Shown: positions 50,824 to 59,594 of the stretch, piece after piece
How positions within the stretch are numbered: the first letter of the stretch is position 1
Layout of the letters: each line of letters starts with the position of its first letter
Source of the DNA: Actinoplanes regularis
Lineage (GTDB): Bacteria > Actinomycetota > Actinomycetes > Mycobacteriales > Micromonosporaceae
Assembly: GCF_900188005.1 (NCBI RefSeq)
Contig: NZ_FZNR01000010.1
Span: 248,001-312,000 of the forward strand
Direction of reading: 5' to 3'
Length of the DNA stretch: 64,000 nt
Notes under the pieces: generated by a model
Database searches by the model: none
What the model saw: only the letters and a program-made list of their open reading frames with translations
Told to the model about the DNA's origin: nothing
Position numbers and translations under genes: made by a program

Positions 50824-53800
50824 GTGGGAGACTCGAGCTACGTGCCGGTGCCCGAAGAGCTGCGCGCGGCGGCCAGGCTCTTCCTCACGGAGCTCGACCG
50901 GTACCGGGTCGGCGGGCTGTCCCAACGGGAGTTCGCCCGCCAGGGAAGACTCAGCCCGCGCAACGTCCAACGGATCTACGCGTACGAGGTCGGGCTGCCA
51001 CCCGCGAAGCTCCGGCTCCTGCTGGAGGACGACCCGGCCACCGGGGAGGCCGCGGTCTGCCGGGCCTATCTGACGGCGTACGGCTCGCTGTACCCCGGCG
51101 ACGCGCTCAAGTGGATCCGGGATCGCGCCGACCAGGCCGGCGTTCCACAGCGTCCGGAAGCCGTCAGCGTCCTGGAACGGGCGACCCACGCGGCGATGCG
51201 GGAGGCGAACCGCCTGGTCGACACCCGGTCGATGGAGCTGTTCCTGCAGGACCTGTACGTACCCCGCCGTTTCGCCGGCAGTCGCGACGTGCGCTCCGAG
51301 GCTGATCTCGAGGCCCGGTGCGGCACCGCGTCGGTCACCGTGATCGTCGGCGAGCCCGGCACCGGCAAGACCAGCGCCCTGTGGCGGCTCACCGGCGGCC
51401 TGCGGCGGCAGACCGGCAGAAGCGTGTGGCTCGTCGCGGCGGGCGCGCTGGAGACCGAGGTCCCGATCGCCGACATCGCCTGGGCCCTGCGCGTCGCGCC
51501 CCGGGACGCGGGACCGCCGGTGCTGCTGGTGGACACGGTGGACCTGCTGTTGCGCTCCGACGAGTTCCCGCCCGTTCTGGACGAGGTGATCCGGGCCTGT
51601 TCCGCCGCGGGTGCCGCGCTCGTCATGACCTGCCGTCCCCGGGAGTATGAGCTGCTGCGCCGCTACGCCGAGCAGTACGAGGTCGAGAAGGTGCAGCTGG
51701 GCCCCTACAGCGATGGGGAGCTGCCGGCGGCCGTCGAGAAGCACGCGAAGCACTTCATCGATCGCCGCTTCGACCCGTTCGCGATCGCCCAGGCCGTGCT
51801 GACGGCGGTCGCCCGTGGCCTGCCCATCGCGCAGATCTGCCAGGTGCCACTCACCCTGCGGATGCTGTTCGAGCTGCATCAGCTCGAGCACACCGGTGAT
51901 CAGCCGGTGGAGACGGAGATCGACGTCACCGACCTCTTCGACAAGTACTGGCAACTGCGGGTCCGCACCGACGCGCGAACCAACCGGACCGGCTCCGGCC
52001 CGGACGACGATCTCTCGATCGCCGCCGAGATGCTCGCGGTCGTGATGCTGGCGGCGGGGACACCGCGCGTCGACAGTGCCGGCACCAGGGCGCTGGAGCG
52101 GGTCGAGGGCCTCCTCGACGATCTCGCCACGCTGGTGCGCCGGAGCGTGGTGCACGAGGTCGGCGACGGTCTACGGGAGTTCTTCCACCAGACCTTCTTC
52201 GAGTACGCGGTCGCCCGGGCGATCGTCGCCCTCGGTGCCACCGCGCTCGACGCCCTCGTGACCCGGACTCTCGTCCGGCCCGACGACGCCTTCCTCGGTG
52301 CGGTGACGCAGCAGGCGCTCGTTTACGCCTGCCGCACCGCCTACGATGCCGCCGTCGTCGACCAGGCGTTCGCCACCCTGCTGAACTGCACCGACAGCGG
52401 GGTCCAGCAGGTCGCGATCGCCGCGTACGCGCAGGCCCGGCACCGGGGCCCGCTGACCGCGACCGCCGGTCACCGCCTGCTGGCGTCGGCCGGCAAGGGA
52501 CTCGCCCGCCGGTACCTGATCTTCGTTTCCCGGGTACGCCACGACGACCTCGGCGCGGTGCTCGAGGACCTCGCGCTGGCCTGGGAGCACGACGACGCCC
52601 ACGTGCGCGCGGAGGTGTTCGGCGCGTTCAGATCCCTCGCCGTCATCCGGCGCGACCCGATCCTCGACGCGGTCACCGCCGAGGACGCCCCGCACCTCAG
52701 TTGGTATCTGCGACTGGATCCGCACGCCGCACAGCGGCGCCGCAAGCCGGTCCTCGATCTGCTCGGCGAACTCGCCCCTGCGGACCCCGGCTGGTGCGCC
52801 GACCGCCTCGAGGAGATGGCCCGGGCGGCCACCCGTGACGACGGCGCGCAGGACGGCGTGGCGGCCATGCTCGCCGTCGCCGCCGAGTGCCGGCTCCCGG
52901 CGGACCGGCTGCGCCGCCTGCTGGCGGTGATCCCCTCCGAGGTGCGGACCGATCCGAGCGGCGCGAACGAACTGGGGCTGGTTGTCGCCGGCATCATCCG
53001 GCAGATCTGGGCGGCGGAGGACGCCGACCCGGTCGCGGTCGCCGGGGACCTCGCCGCCGGCGTGTCGTCGTACGCCTCGCTCGGGCCGGGCCAGGGGTGG
53101 GCGCCGCCGTCGTGGCTCTCCGGGCCCGCACGGCTACGGGCCCTCGCCGACCTGGCGTGTGATCAGGAGCCGGCCGTCGCTGACCGGCTGATCACCATCC
53201 TGCTCTCGGCGACGGAGCCGATGGCCCGCACGCACATCGGGAACTACTTCCTCAAGCACCTGCTCGGTGGCGGACATCGGCCCCGGCTGCCGGGTGGAGC
53301 GGAGCCCGCCGAGACCCCGGCGACCAAGGTGGCGCGGAAACGGTGTGCCGAGCGGCTGCGGACACCGGCGGCGGCACCCGGCAAAGGCCGATCGGACAAG
53401 GCGCTGTGGCGCGAGGCGCTCTACGCGGGCACGCTGCCACCAGCGGAGGTGGCGACCATCGTGGCGGAGGTGATCCGCGGCGAGGTCGATCCCGGCTGGC
53501 TGGACGTCGACCAGTTGGCCGCGCTTCTCGTACCGGCGGCGCTCGGTGACGTGGCTGGCGCCCGGAACGCGCTGACCAGGTGGTCGCACCGCAGCGCTCC
53601 CAGGGCCGGCGAGGGTCAGCTGCGCAGGATCGTCATGCCCCGGCTGGAGCATCTGGCCGCCGACTTCCCGGAGGCGTTCGACCATCTCATCGGCGACGCT
53701 CTCGCCACGACCGACGGCCGCTACCTCGACGGGGCGATCACCAAGATCGTCCACAAGCGGCTGACGCTGCCCGCGGACTTCGCCGAGCGCGTCGCCCCGG

Positions 53801-54651
53801 TCGTCCACGCGCTGCTCGCGAGCAGCGTCCCCGGCACCGTACGGGACGGCTTCGCCATCGCGGCCCGGGTCGGGCACGGCCGGATGGTCGGCTCCAAGAC
53901 CCTCGGGGCCGCGCTGAAGATCCGGGACAAGGGCGCGTTGACGGCGGTGCTCAACCTGGTCGGGGCCGGCCTCGACCAGGACGCGGAGCGCTGGGCCGAC
54001 CCGGACGAGTTCGCCCGGCTCGACGACGCCCTCGAAGCCCTGGAACAGCCCGACGCGGCTCCCAATCCGACTCTCGGCCGGCGGGCGTACGAATATCGCC
54101 GCACCCTCTACTGCCACAGCGCCCCGATCGGAACCGTCGTCGAGCGCCGGGCCACCCTCGAACGGGTCCGGGAACTCGTCCTGGAGCCCGGCGATCCGAT
54201 GCTGCTCGAACCGTTGGGGCGGCTGCTGTCCCGCCTGGCGAAGGTCGACGTGGACGCCGCGGCCGCCCTGCTCGTCGACACCGCGGCGACGATCGAGCGC
54301 ATCGCGGTGGCCGATTCGACGAACTCGTGGAAGTCCCGCAGAGCGTTCCGGCTGCGCCACGCCATCCGCAACGTGCTGGTCGCGCTGCCGTACGGAGCTT
54401 GGAAGCGCACCATCGCGGCCCTCGCGGAGCAGGACGTCCACGTGTTCACCAGCGCGATCGACATCAGCATCCGCGAACGCTCCGATGAGGCCGCGGCCCA
54501 CCTTCGCAAACTGGTGGACACGCTGCACCTGCGGGACGACCGGGTGGAGGCGATGCTGCGGACCGCCACGACGCGCAGGCAGCGCGTCACCGGCGGCATC
54601 AGCACCTGGGCGGAGCTGCTCGATCTCTACAGAGCGGGCCGCGAGTCCTGA
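50824..54651 (+). CDS. HTH-STAND/NACHT-like P-loop NTPase with helical repeats
   Basis: A 1275-residue protein from the GTG at 50824 (GTG 50842 is an alternative; neither has an ideal ribosome-binding site). Residues 1-105 include a helix-turn-helix (LSQREFARQGRLSPRNVQRI). The NTPase core has Walker A GEPGTGKTSA (about residue 178), Walker B VLLVDTVDLLL and MTCRPREYELL as sensor. Then come helical arginine-finger-region sequences, LREFFHQTFFEYAVARAIVA (the FHxxFxEY of NACHT-type proteins), and ~750 residues of alpha-helical HEAT-like repeats. This is STAND architecture, used in regulators and antiphage sensors. The partner gene and function are unknown. Confidence 0.72.
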   Translation: MGDSSYVPVPEELRAAARLFLTELDRYRVGGLSQREFARQGRLSPRNVQRIYAYEVGLPPAKLRLLLEDDPATGEAAVCRAYLTAYGSLYPGDALKWIRDRADQAGVPQRPEAVSVLERATHAAMREANRLVDTRSMELFLQDLYVPRRFAGSRDVRSEADLEARCGTASVTVIVGEPGTGKTSALWRLTGGLRRQTGRSVWLVAAGALETEVPIADIAWALRVAPRDAGPPVLLVDTVDLLLRSDEFPPVLDEVIRACSAAGAALVMTCRPREYELLRRYAEQYEVEKVQLGPYSDGELPAAVEKHAKHFIDRRFDPFAIAQAVLTAVARGLPIAQICQVPLTLRMLFELHQLEHTGDQPVETEIDVTDLFDKYWQLRVRTDARTNRTGSGPDDDLSIAAEMLAVVMLAAGTPRVDSAGTRALERVEGLLDDLATLVRRSVVHEVGDGLREFFHQTFFEYAVARAIVALGATALDALVTRTLVRPDDAFLGAVTQQALVYACRTAYDAAVVDQAFATLLNCTDSGVQQVAIAAYAQARHRGPLTATAGHRLLASAGKGLARRYLIFVSRVRHDDLGAVLEDLALAWEHDDAHVRAEVFGAFRSLAVIRRDPILDAVTAEDAPHLSWYLRLDPHAAQRRRKPVLDLLGELAPADPGWCADRLEEMARAATRDDGAQDGVAAMLAVAAECRLPADRLRRLLAVIPSEVRTDPSGANELGLVVAGIIRQIWAAEDADPVAVAGDLAAGVSSYASLGPGQGWAPPSWLSGPARLRALADLACDQEPAVADRLITILLSATEPMARTHIGNYFLKHLLGGGHRPRLPGGAEPAETPATKVARKRCAERLRTPAAAPGKGRSDKALWREALYAGTLPPAEVATIVAEVIRGEVDPGWLDVDQLAALLVPAALGDVAGARNALTRWSHRSAPRAGEGQLRRIVMPRLEHLAADFPEAFDHLIGDALATTDGRYLDGAITKIVHKRLTLPADFAERVAPVVHALLASSVPGTVRDGFAIAARVGHGRMVGSKTLGAALKIRDKGALTAVLNLVGAGLDQDAERWADPDEFARLDDALEALEQPDAAPNPTLGRRAYEYRRTLYCHSAPIGTVVERRATLERVRELVLEPGDPMLLEPLGRLLSRLAKVDVDAAAALLVDTAATIERIAVADSTNSWKSRRAFRLRHAIRNVLVALPYGAWKRTIAALAEQDVHVFTSAIDISIRERSDEAAAHLRKLVDTLHLRDDRVEAMLRTATTRRQRVTGGISTWAELLDLYRAGRES

Positions 54652-54660
54652 TGTCTCTGG

Positions 54661-55989
54661 TCAGACCGGCATCACCGACTCACCCGCCAGCAGGCGGGTG
54701 GCAAGGTGTTCGACGGTGAGGTCCAGCCTTTCGGCGACCCGCTCGAAGTGCCACTCAGCCGAACTGCGGAGACCGTCGAACCGTGAAGACAGGACGATGC
54801 TGTACACCTGGAGGATGGCGACATCCGTGCCGATCTGGACGAGGATCTGCACACCGTGGACGGCCCGGGAATGCCAGCTCTGGCCGGGCCACTTCATGAT
54901 CAACGGGGTGAGTCGCCGCGCCGTCTCGTCGTTACCGACCAGACCGAGAGCGTCCAGTACCCAGCCCTGCCTTCCGTTGGCGCCGGCGGCCTGCCACGCT
55001 TCGAAGAGCGCCCAGGCGAACCGGGCGAGGTCCACCGGTTCGCAGGCCTCCCGGACCACCTCCAGCCCAGGGTACGGCTCGCGGAGGTCATGCAGCGCGA
55101 ACACCATCGCCAGGTCCCGCGCCGAACCGGCCGGCAGCACGAGACCTGGTCCGCTGTCGGCACCGGGCGCCTCCGGGTCGGACGGCCGCTTGAGGCGGAC
55201 CGGCGGCAGGACGGCTGGGTCGATCCACTTGGGGAGCGCGGGGAGCTTCGGGGGCAGGATCGCCAGCGGGTCGCCGGCGATCAGTACGTCGATGGCGGCC
55301 GCGGCCTCCGGCCCGTAGGACTTGGCGACCGTGCGGACGGTTTCGACGTGACCGGCGGCGACCAGGAACAGCAGCGCGTGCTCCCTCGCCCGTCGACCGC
55401 GACTGACCGGGCCGAGCGCGGAGGGGATGAACTCCTGCGCGGCCAGCTCGGGATGCCGGTCCAGCCAGGCACGCGCGGCCGCGGTGCCCGGCATCGCATG
55501 CTGCAGGGTTCCCGCCATCCGCCAAGCGAGGTCCGGTGCCGAGAACGGCTGGTACAGCTCCTTGACCTCCGCCGGTGCGCGAGAGTACAGACGCTTCACG
55601 GCCGGCAGCGCGTCGCCCTCGAACCGGGCGACGATCCGCCGCATCCAGGAACCGCAATCCTGACTGCTCAGCGGCTGCCAGTCGGCGAGCAGGGGCCGGG
55701 CCATCTCCTCCGGCCCGGCGCAGAAGAACTCGACCGCCTCGCGCCAGTCGGCCGGCTCGCCGCGCCGCAGGCGATCGGCGGCTCTCGCCCAGTCCCCCAC
55801 ACCCATGCGGTCTGCCCCGGCCGACAGCCACTCCTCGCGCTCGCCGGGCAGCCACTCCACGACGACCGGCACCTCAGGTGCCCGCAGGTCGAGGACGATC
55901 GGGCTCGGCCGCCGCCGGCGCCACGGCGGGGCGGCGAGCAGAGACTGCAACGCTTCGAGCGGGGCGGGTACCGACGACTTGATCGACAT
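54661..55989 (-). CDS. DUF4132-family protein lacking its DUF4132 domain (C-terminal truncation)
   Basis: A 442-residue protein. Its composition and segments (LAAPPWRRRRP, WLPGEREEWLSAG, LPKWIDPAVLPPVRL, FAWALFEAWQAAGANGRQGW, VLDALGLVGNDETARRLTPL, AVHGVQILVQIGTDVAI) match the N-terminal and helical-repeat region of DUF4132/WGR-type proteins. These continue for several hundred residues more into the DUF4132 domain. Here it stops after ERLDLTVEHLATRLLAGES, just where that domain should begin. Only 9 nt separate its stop from the opposing STAND gene stop, so the 3' part may have been lost when that locus was inserted. Whether the product works is unknown. Confidence 0.6.
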   Translation of the reverse strand: MSIKSSVPAPLEALQSLLAAPPWRRRRPSPIVLDLRAPEVPVVVEWLPGEREEWLSAGADRMGVGDWARAADRLRRGEPADWREAVEFFCAGPEEMARPLLADWQPLSSQDCGSWMRRIVARFEGDALPAVKRLYSRAPAEVKELYQPFSAPDLAWRMAGTLQHAMPGTAAARAWLDRHPELAAQEFIPSALGPVSRGRRAREHALLFLVAAGHVETVRTVAKSYGPEAAAAIDVLIAGDPLAILPPKLPALPKWIDPAVLPPVRLKRPSDPEAPGADSGPGLVLPAGSARDLAMVFALHDLREPYPGLEVVREACEPVDLARFAWALFEAWQAAGANGRQGWVLDALGLVGNDETARRLTPLIMKWPGQSWHSRAVHGVQILVQIGTDVAILQVYSIVLSSRFDGLRSSAEWHFERVAERLDLTVEHLATRLLAGESVMPV

Positions 55990-56043
55990 CCCGGCAAGGT
56001 ACCGGTCACCTACGACAAGAAACGCGGAGGGATCGAGCGCTCA

Positions 56044-56081
56044 ATACATCGGTTGACGATACATATCGGCTGACGTACTGT
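56044..56081 (+). promoter_or_regulatory. padR promoter with direct-repeat operator
   Basis: ATACATCGGTTGACG (56044-56058) is followed at once by ATACATATCGGCTGACG (56059-56075), a tandem repeat of ATACAT..CGG.TGACG. The first copy supplies a TTGACG -35; TACTGT at 56076-56081 is the -10 at 17-nt spacing. The predicted start is about 56088-56090, on the ATG, so the transcript is likely leaderless. CGATACATATCG at 56057-56068 is also a near-palindrome, suitable for PadR autoregulation. Confidence 0.5.
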
Positions 56082-56089
56082 CTGCCGTC

Positions 56090-56449
56090 ATGCAGACACC
56101 GACGTTCCTGATCCTGGCCGCGTTGGCGAAGCAGCCCCGCCACGGCTACGGCATCGTGCAGACGGTGGCCGAGCTCTCCGACGGCGAGGTGAAGCTACGG
56201 CCCGGCACCCTCTACGGCGCACTCGACCGGCTCGTCGAGCAGGGGCTCATCGAGTTGGACCACGAGGAGGCGGTGGAGGGACGCTTGCGCCGCTACTACC
56301 GGCTCACCACGAACGGCACCACCGCACTCGCCACCGAGATCGAGCGGCTGCAGCGCCACGCGGACGCGGCACGGGAACAGCTGCGCGGCCGGCCGGGCAT
56401 CGTCCCGGGCTTCTCCCGTCTCGCCGTACCCGCAGGAGGCCCCGCGTGA
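56090..56449 (+). CDS. PadR-family transcriptional regulator
   Basis: A 119-residue winged-helix repressor. The PadR core is clear: TFLILAALAKQPRHGYGIVQ, then VKLRPGTLYGALDRLVEQGL and GRLRRYYRLTTNGTTALATE, with a short dimerisation helix. PadR proteins repress exporters and membrane proteins and release on binding small molecules. It is translationally coupled (GTGA) to a membrane protein, the usual actinobacterial pairing. It is likely self-regulated through the repeats directly upstream. No ribosome-binding site is present. Confidence 0.9.
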   Translation: MQTPTFLILAALAKQPRHGYGIVQTVAELSDGEVKLRPGTLYGALDRLVEQGLIELDHEEAVEGRLRRYYRLTTNGTTALATEIERLQRHADAAREQLRGRPGIVPGFSRLAVPAGGPA

Positions 56450-57582
56450 CCACCGAAACCTGGCCCACCGCCGACGAGCGGCTGGTTCGGCACTACCGTC
56501 GCCTGCTGCTGGCCTACTCGGGACGTTACCGACGCCGGCACGGCACGGAGATGATCACCACCCTGCTGGAGATGGCCGAGCCCGGCCGCACCCGGCCCTC
56601 CGCCGACGAGGCCTGGCATCTGATCGTCAGCGGGCTGCGGCAGCGGTTCCGGCTCCCGTCCGGCCGCCCGTTCGCGTGGGTCGCGGCGGTGCTGGTGACC
56701 GTGGTGCTGGGCGTGTTCGGCGCGGCCGCGGGCAGTTGGCTCGGCGAGCGCACCTTCGCCGAGTTGCCGGGCCGGGCCGGCGCCCTGGAGTTGTTGCACG
56801 CCGCGGTCGCGGACCCGATGCCGGGGGCCGGCTTCACCTTTCGGACCAGCATGCCGGGCAGAGCCGATGGCCTGAACTTCAGCGTGTCACCGAGAGACCG
56901 GCGGGATGGCACGCCGTCCTGGACCATCGAAGAGGCCCGCACCGGTCTGAGCGCGGCCGGCTGGACCATCACCGAGTTCACGGTCCACCCGAGGAAAGCG
57001 TCGATCAGCTGCGTCCCGGACGAAGAGTTCGGCGGCGAGACCTGCACGTTCGACTCCCGGGACGCGTCCCTGACCGCCGAACGCGACGGCCTCGTTCTGA
57101 ACGGCACCGCGGCCGACTTCCTCGCCAGCGAATCCGGCGACTCATGGATCGGCGGCGTCCACGGCACCCTGACCGCCGAACGCAACGCCGCTTACCTGCC
57201 GCTGACCGTCGCGGGCGGGCTCCTCGGCGCACTGACCGGATGGTTGCTGGCCGCCGCGCTCGCCTACCGGATCCGGTCCCTGTCCCCAGGCCGGGGACGG
57301 CTGGCCGCGGCCTTCACCGGCGCGGCCGTGGCCATCTCCGCGCCTCCGGTGTGGGCCGTCATCGTCAACGCGGTCATGCTCCGGGCGCATCTCACCTACA
57401 CCGGGCGGGTCTACGTCCTGCACTCGGCACTGCGGCCGGGCTCGCACCTCGACGGCGTGGCGCCCTGGTTCATCCCCGGATGCCTGCTGGCGGCAGCGGC
57501 GACAGCCGCGATCGCGGTAGCCATCCTCGTCCTGGGCACCGACCGAAAGGGATCACCGGGCGCCCCGCTCTTGCCGATCTGA
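56446..57582 (+). CDS. Membrane protein partner of PadR
   Basis: A 378-residue protein with a GTG start overlapping the padR stop. The cytoplasmic N-terminus (LVRHYRRLLLAYSGRYRRRH, EMITTLLEMAEPGR) is the hallmark of membrane proteins coupled to PadR regulators. A transmembrane helix at about 75-100 precedes a ~150-residue extracytoplasmic domain (FSVSPRDRRDG, WTIEEARTGLSAAGW, a Cys pair SCVPDEEFGGETC), then three more helices (LTVAGGLLGALTGWLLAAAL and two others). The role is unknown; the pair is probably an envelope-stress or signalling unit. Confidence 0.75.
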   Translation: MTTETWPTADERLVRHYRRLLLAYSGRYRRRHGTEMITTLLEMAEPGRTRPSADEAWHLIVSGLRQRFRLPSGRPFAWVAAVLVTVVLGVFGAAAGSWLGERTFAELPGRAGALELLHAAVADPMPGAGFTFRTSMPGRADGLNFSVSPRDRRDGTPSWTIEEARTGLSAAGWTITEFTVHPRKASISCVPDEEFGGETCTFDSRDASLTAERDGLVLNGTAADFLASESGDSWIGGVHGTLTAERNAAYLPLTVAGGLLGALTGWLLAAALAYRIRSLSPGRGRLAAAFTGAAVAISAPPVWAVIVNAVMLRAHLTYTGRVYVLHSALRPGSHLDGVAPWFIPGCLLAAAATAAIAVAILVLGTDRKGSPGAPLLPI

Positions 57583-57622
57583 ACGCTGACCGGGGTGTAG
57601 CCGCGGAAGACGAAGGTCTCGG

Positions 57623-58393
57623 TCACTGTTTCTGGTTGAGCGCGTCGGCGGTGGACGAATCAGCGGGAAAGTACGATTCCACCGCGATCTCGTCCAGAGT
57701 CACATCGAACGCGGTGCCGAATCTGGCGATCATGTTGATGAAGCTCAGCTCCTGTCCACCGTGCCTGATTCTGATCGGCATAGCGATGTCGTCGGCACCC
57801 GGTCGCACCACGGCCTCCGAGGTGCCGTAGGAGATCACCTCCCGATGCAGCGACGTCAGGAACGGATCGCCGGACTGGCGCACCTGGCCGGCGAGCCGGA
57901 ACAGGAGCCGCGCCCGCACCTCCGGCATGTTCGTGACTCTCGAGGCGAATCCGCCGGGATGCATACTGAGCCGCATCATGTTGACCGGCGGTTCGAGCAG
58001 GGACGCGTCGACTCCGTCGAGGAACACCGTCATCGCCGAATTGGCGAGGACCAGGTTCCACCGGCCGTCGACGGCCAGGGCCGGGTAGGGATGGTGTCCA
58101 TCCAGGATCTGACGGACCGCGTGTCGCGCGGCGGTCATCTCGGGTCCGTCCCAGGAACGCTCGAGATAGACGGGGGCATACCCGGCGGCGATCAGGAGAC
58201 GGTTACGCTCACGCAACGGCACGCTCAGGTGCTCGGCCAGGCGTAACACCATGTCGCGGCTGGGCGCGGTGCGGCCGGTCTCGACGAAGCTGACGTGCCG
58301 GGTCGAGACCCCCGCCCGGTTTGCGAACTCCAGTTGGCTCAGGCCCCGTGCCCGGCGCCATTGACGGAGCAGTTCGCCCACCGCACGGGTCAT
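57623..58393 (-). CDS. XRE-family regulator with MmyB-like ligand-binding domain
   Basis: A 256-residue protein. The HTH occupies residues about 8-65 (LLRQWRRARGLSQLEFANRA, GVSTRHVSFVETGRTAPSRD). The C-terminal domain resembles the MmyB/PAS-like ligand-binding fold (YPALAVDGRWNLVLANSAMT, VNMMRLSMHPGGFASRV, EVRARLLFRLAGQVRQSGDP, DEIAVESYFPAD), which binds fatty-acid-like molecules in related proteins. It is divergent from a frameshifted NTF2-like gene, with a dyad between them. The ATG at 58393 is preceded by TACACT 7 nt upstream, so a leaderless message is possible; a longer reading to 58600 crosses the intergenic region. Confidence 0.85.
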   Translation of the reverse strand: MTRAVGELLRQWRRARGLSQLEFANRAGVSTRHVSFVETGRTAPSRDMVLRLAEHLSVPLRERNRLLIAAGYAPVYLERSWDGPEMTAARHAVRQILDGHHPYPALAVDGRWNLVLANSAMTVFLDGVDASLLEPPVNMMRLSMHPGGFASRVTNMPEVRARLLFRLAGQVRQSGDPFLTSLHREVISYGTSEAVVRPGADDIAMPIRIRHGGQELSFINMIARFGTAFDVTLDEIAVESYFPADSSTADALNQKQ

Positions 58394-58429
58394 GATCGCG
58401 AGTGTAGTGACCCGCTCCCGGGTACAGCC

Positions 58430-58446
58430 ATTACATGCCAGGTAAT
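58430..58446. promoter_or_regulatory. Dyad between the XRE gene and the NTF2-like gene
   Basis: ATTAC (58430-58434) and GTAAT (58442-58446) flank a 7-nt spacer, in an AT-richer patch 37 nt upstream of the XRE start and 34 nt upstream of the NTF2-like start. The location suits an operator of the XRE protein controlling both genes. Confidence 0.4.
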
Positions 58447-58480
58447 CGACCTGGCGCTGCGTCGATGCCAGCATCGGCGC

Positions 58481-58860
58481 ATGACCGAAACAACCTCCAC
58501 CCGTACGAACAAGGAAATCTTCCTCGACGCATTCGCTGAGTTCGCTGCCGGCCGGCATGATGTCTTGTACTCGGTTCTGCACGAGGATTTCATCGAGCAC
58601 GCCCCCGGAAATCGTCGGGTCGCGACGCGTTCGTCGAGTCCATCAAGTCCGGCCCGGTTTCCAGAGCCCAATTCGAACTGAAGCGGGTCATCGCGGACGA
58701 GCAGTATGTCGTCGTGCACTGCCGCATGAGCGAAGACCCCGGCGCCCCCGGTCTGGCCGTGGTGGACATCTGGAAGTTCGATGCCGGCCTCATCACCGAG
58801 CACTGGGACGTGAAGCAGCCCGTTCCGGACGACGAAGAGGTCCCCAACGGCATGTTCTGA
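58481..58860 (+). pseudogene. NTF2/SnoaL-like protein gene, frameshifted
   Basis: The reading from the ATG at 58481 starts like a SnoaL-like protein (TNKEIFLDAFAEFAAGRHDV, LHEDFIEHAPG) but then runs into non-family sequence and stops at 58681. In another frame, from about 58614, it resumes as SGRDAFVESIKSGPVS, FELKRVIADEQYVVVHCRMS, GLAVVDIWKFDAGLITEHWD and ends QPVPDDEEVPNGMF at 58858-58860. A single missing base near 58608-58613 would restore a ~126-residue protein. It is either a real pseudogene or a sequencing error. The intact family includes small ligand-binding or isomerase-type enzymes. Confidence 0.75.
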
Positions 58861-58870
58861 CCCCGCGACG

Positions 58871-59569
58871 CTAACGGCCGGGATAGGTGGCGGCCACGAA
58901 CTCCAGATCGGTCGCGGAGAGTGCGGTGTTCTCCACGGTGCCGAACCCGTCCAGAGTCCAGCGCGCCGGAACCGGATAGAGCATCACCGACTTCGGATCG
59001 AACTCGGTGAACTGGGTCCGGTCCGCCGCGTACCGGGCGAAGACGTTGTCGTCGACCGTCCCGGGTGACCAGAAGTTCGGCGCCCCGCCCAGTTCCCGGT
59101 AGACGACCGGCTTGTTCCAGCGGATCCCGGCCGCCGGGCTGGAGTGCTCGTGCACCAGCCCGAGCGCGTGCCCGAACTCGTGCCGGGCCAGCAGCGCCAC
59201 CCGTCCCGGCGTGGTGACCGGCGCCTCGCCCAGGCACAGGGTCGGCCCGTCGGCCGGGAACATCTCGGTGAACAGCGCCATCGTCCCCAGCGCCGACCAG
59301 TTACCGGGCTCGTCGAAGGTCACCCGGATCTCGGCCGGCCCCTCCTCGACCGGGACGAGGGTGAGGTTCGCCCGGTCCGTCCACTCGGTGGCCGCGGCCA
59401 TCACCTGCCGGTGCAGTCCCGGCAGCCCGTCCAGGAAACGGACCCGCAGCGTGGCACCGTTCGGCCAGAAGTACTCGGGGTCGCCGGCCGCCTCCAACCG
59501 GCCGTTGCCACGGTCGAGGAGGTCCTGCAGGTCGTCGCCGGGGACGCGGTCGATGCAGCGGAAGGTCAT
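58871..59569 (-). CDS. Metzincin-type zinc metalloprotease
   Basis: A 232-residue protein. The zinc site is HEFGHALGLVHEH (His130, Glu131, His134, His140), followed by a Met-turn SVMLYP, the astacin/matrixin (metzincin) combination. The preceding strand is WPNGATLRVRFLDG, as in astacin-like domains. No signal peptide or propeptide is seen, so it appears to act in the cytoplasm or leave by a non-standard route, unlike most metzincins. It lies 25 nt after the EAD-trypsin gene and is the last gene of the operon read from the window edge, suggesting a second protease effector of the same system. Confidence 0.8.
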   Translation of the reverse strand: MTFRCIDRVPGDDLQDLLDRGNGRLEAAGDPEYFWPNGATLRVRFLDGLPGLHRQVMAAATEWTDRANLTLVPVEEGPAEIRVTFDEPGNWSALGTMALFTEMFPADGPTLCLGEAPVTTPGRVALLARHEFGHALGLVHEHSSPAAGIRWNKPVVYRELGGAPNFWSPGTVDDNVFARYAADRTQFTEFDPKSVMLYPVPARWTLDGFGTVENTALSATDLEFVAATYPGR

Positions 59570-59594
59570 CGGTGGCTCCTCTTTCGTCGTACGG

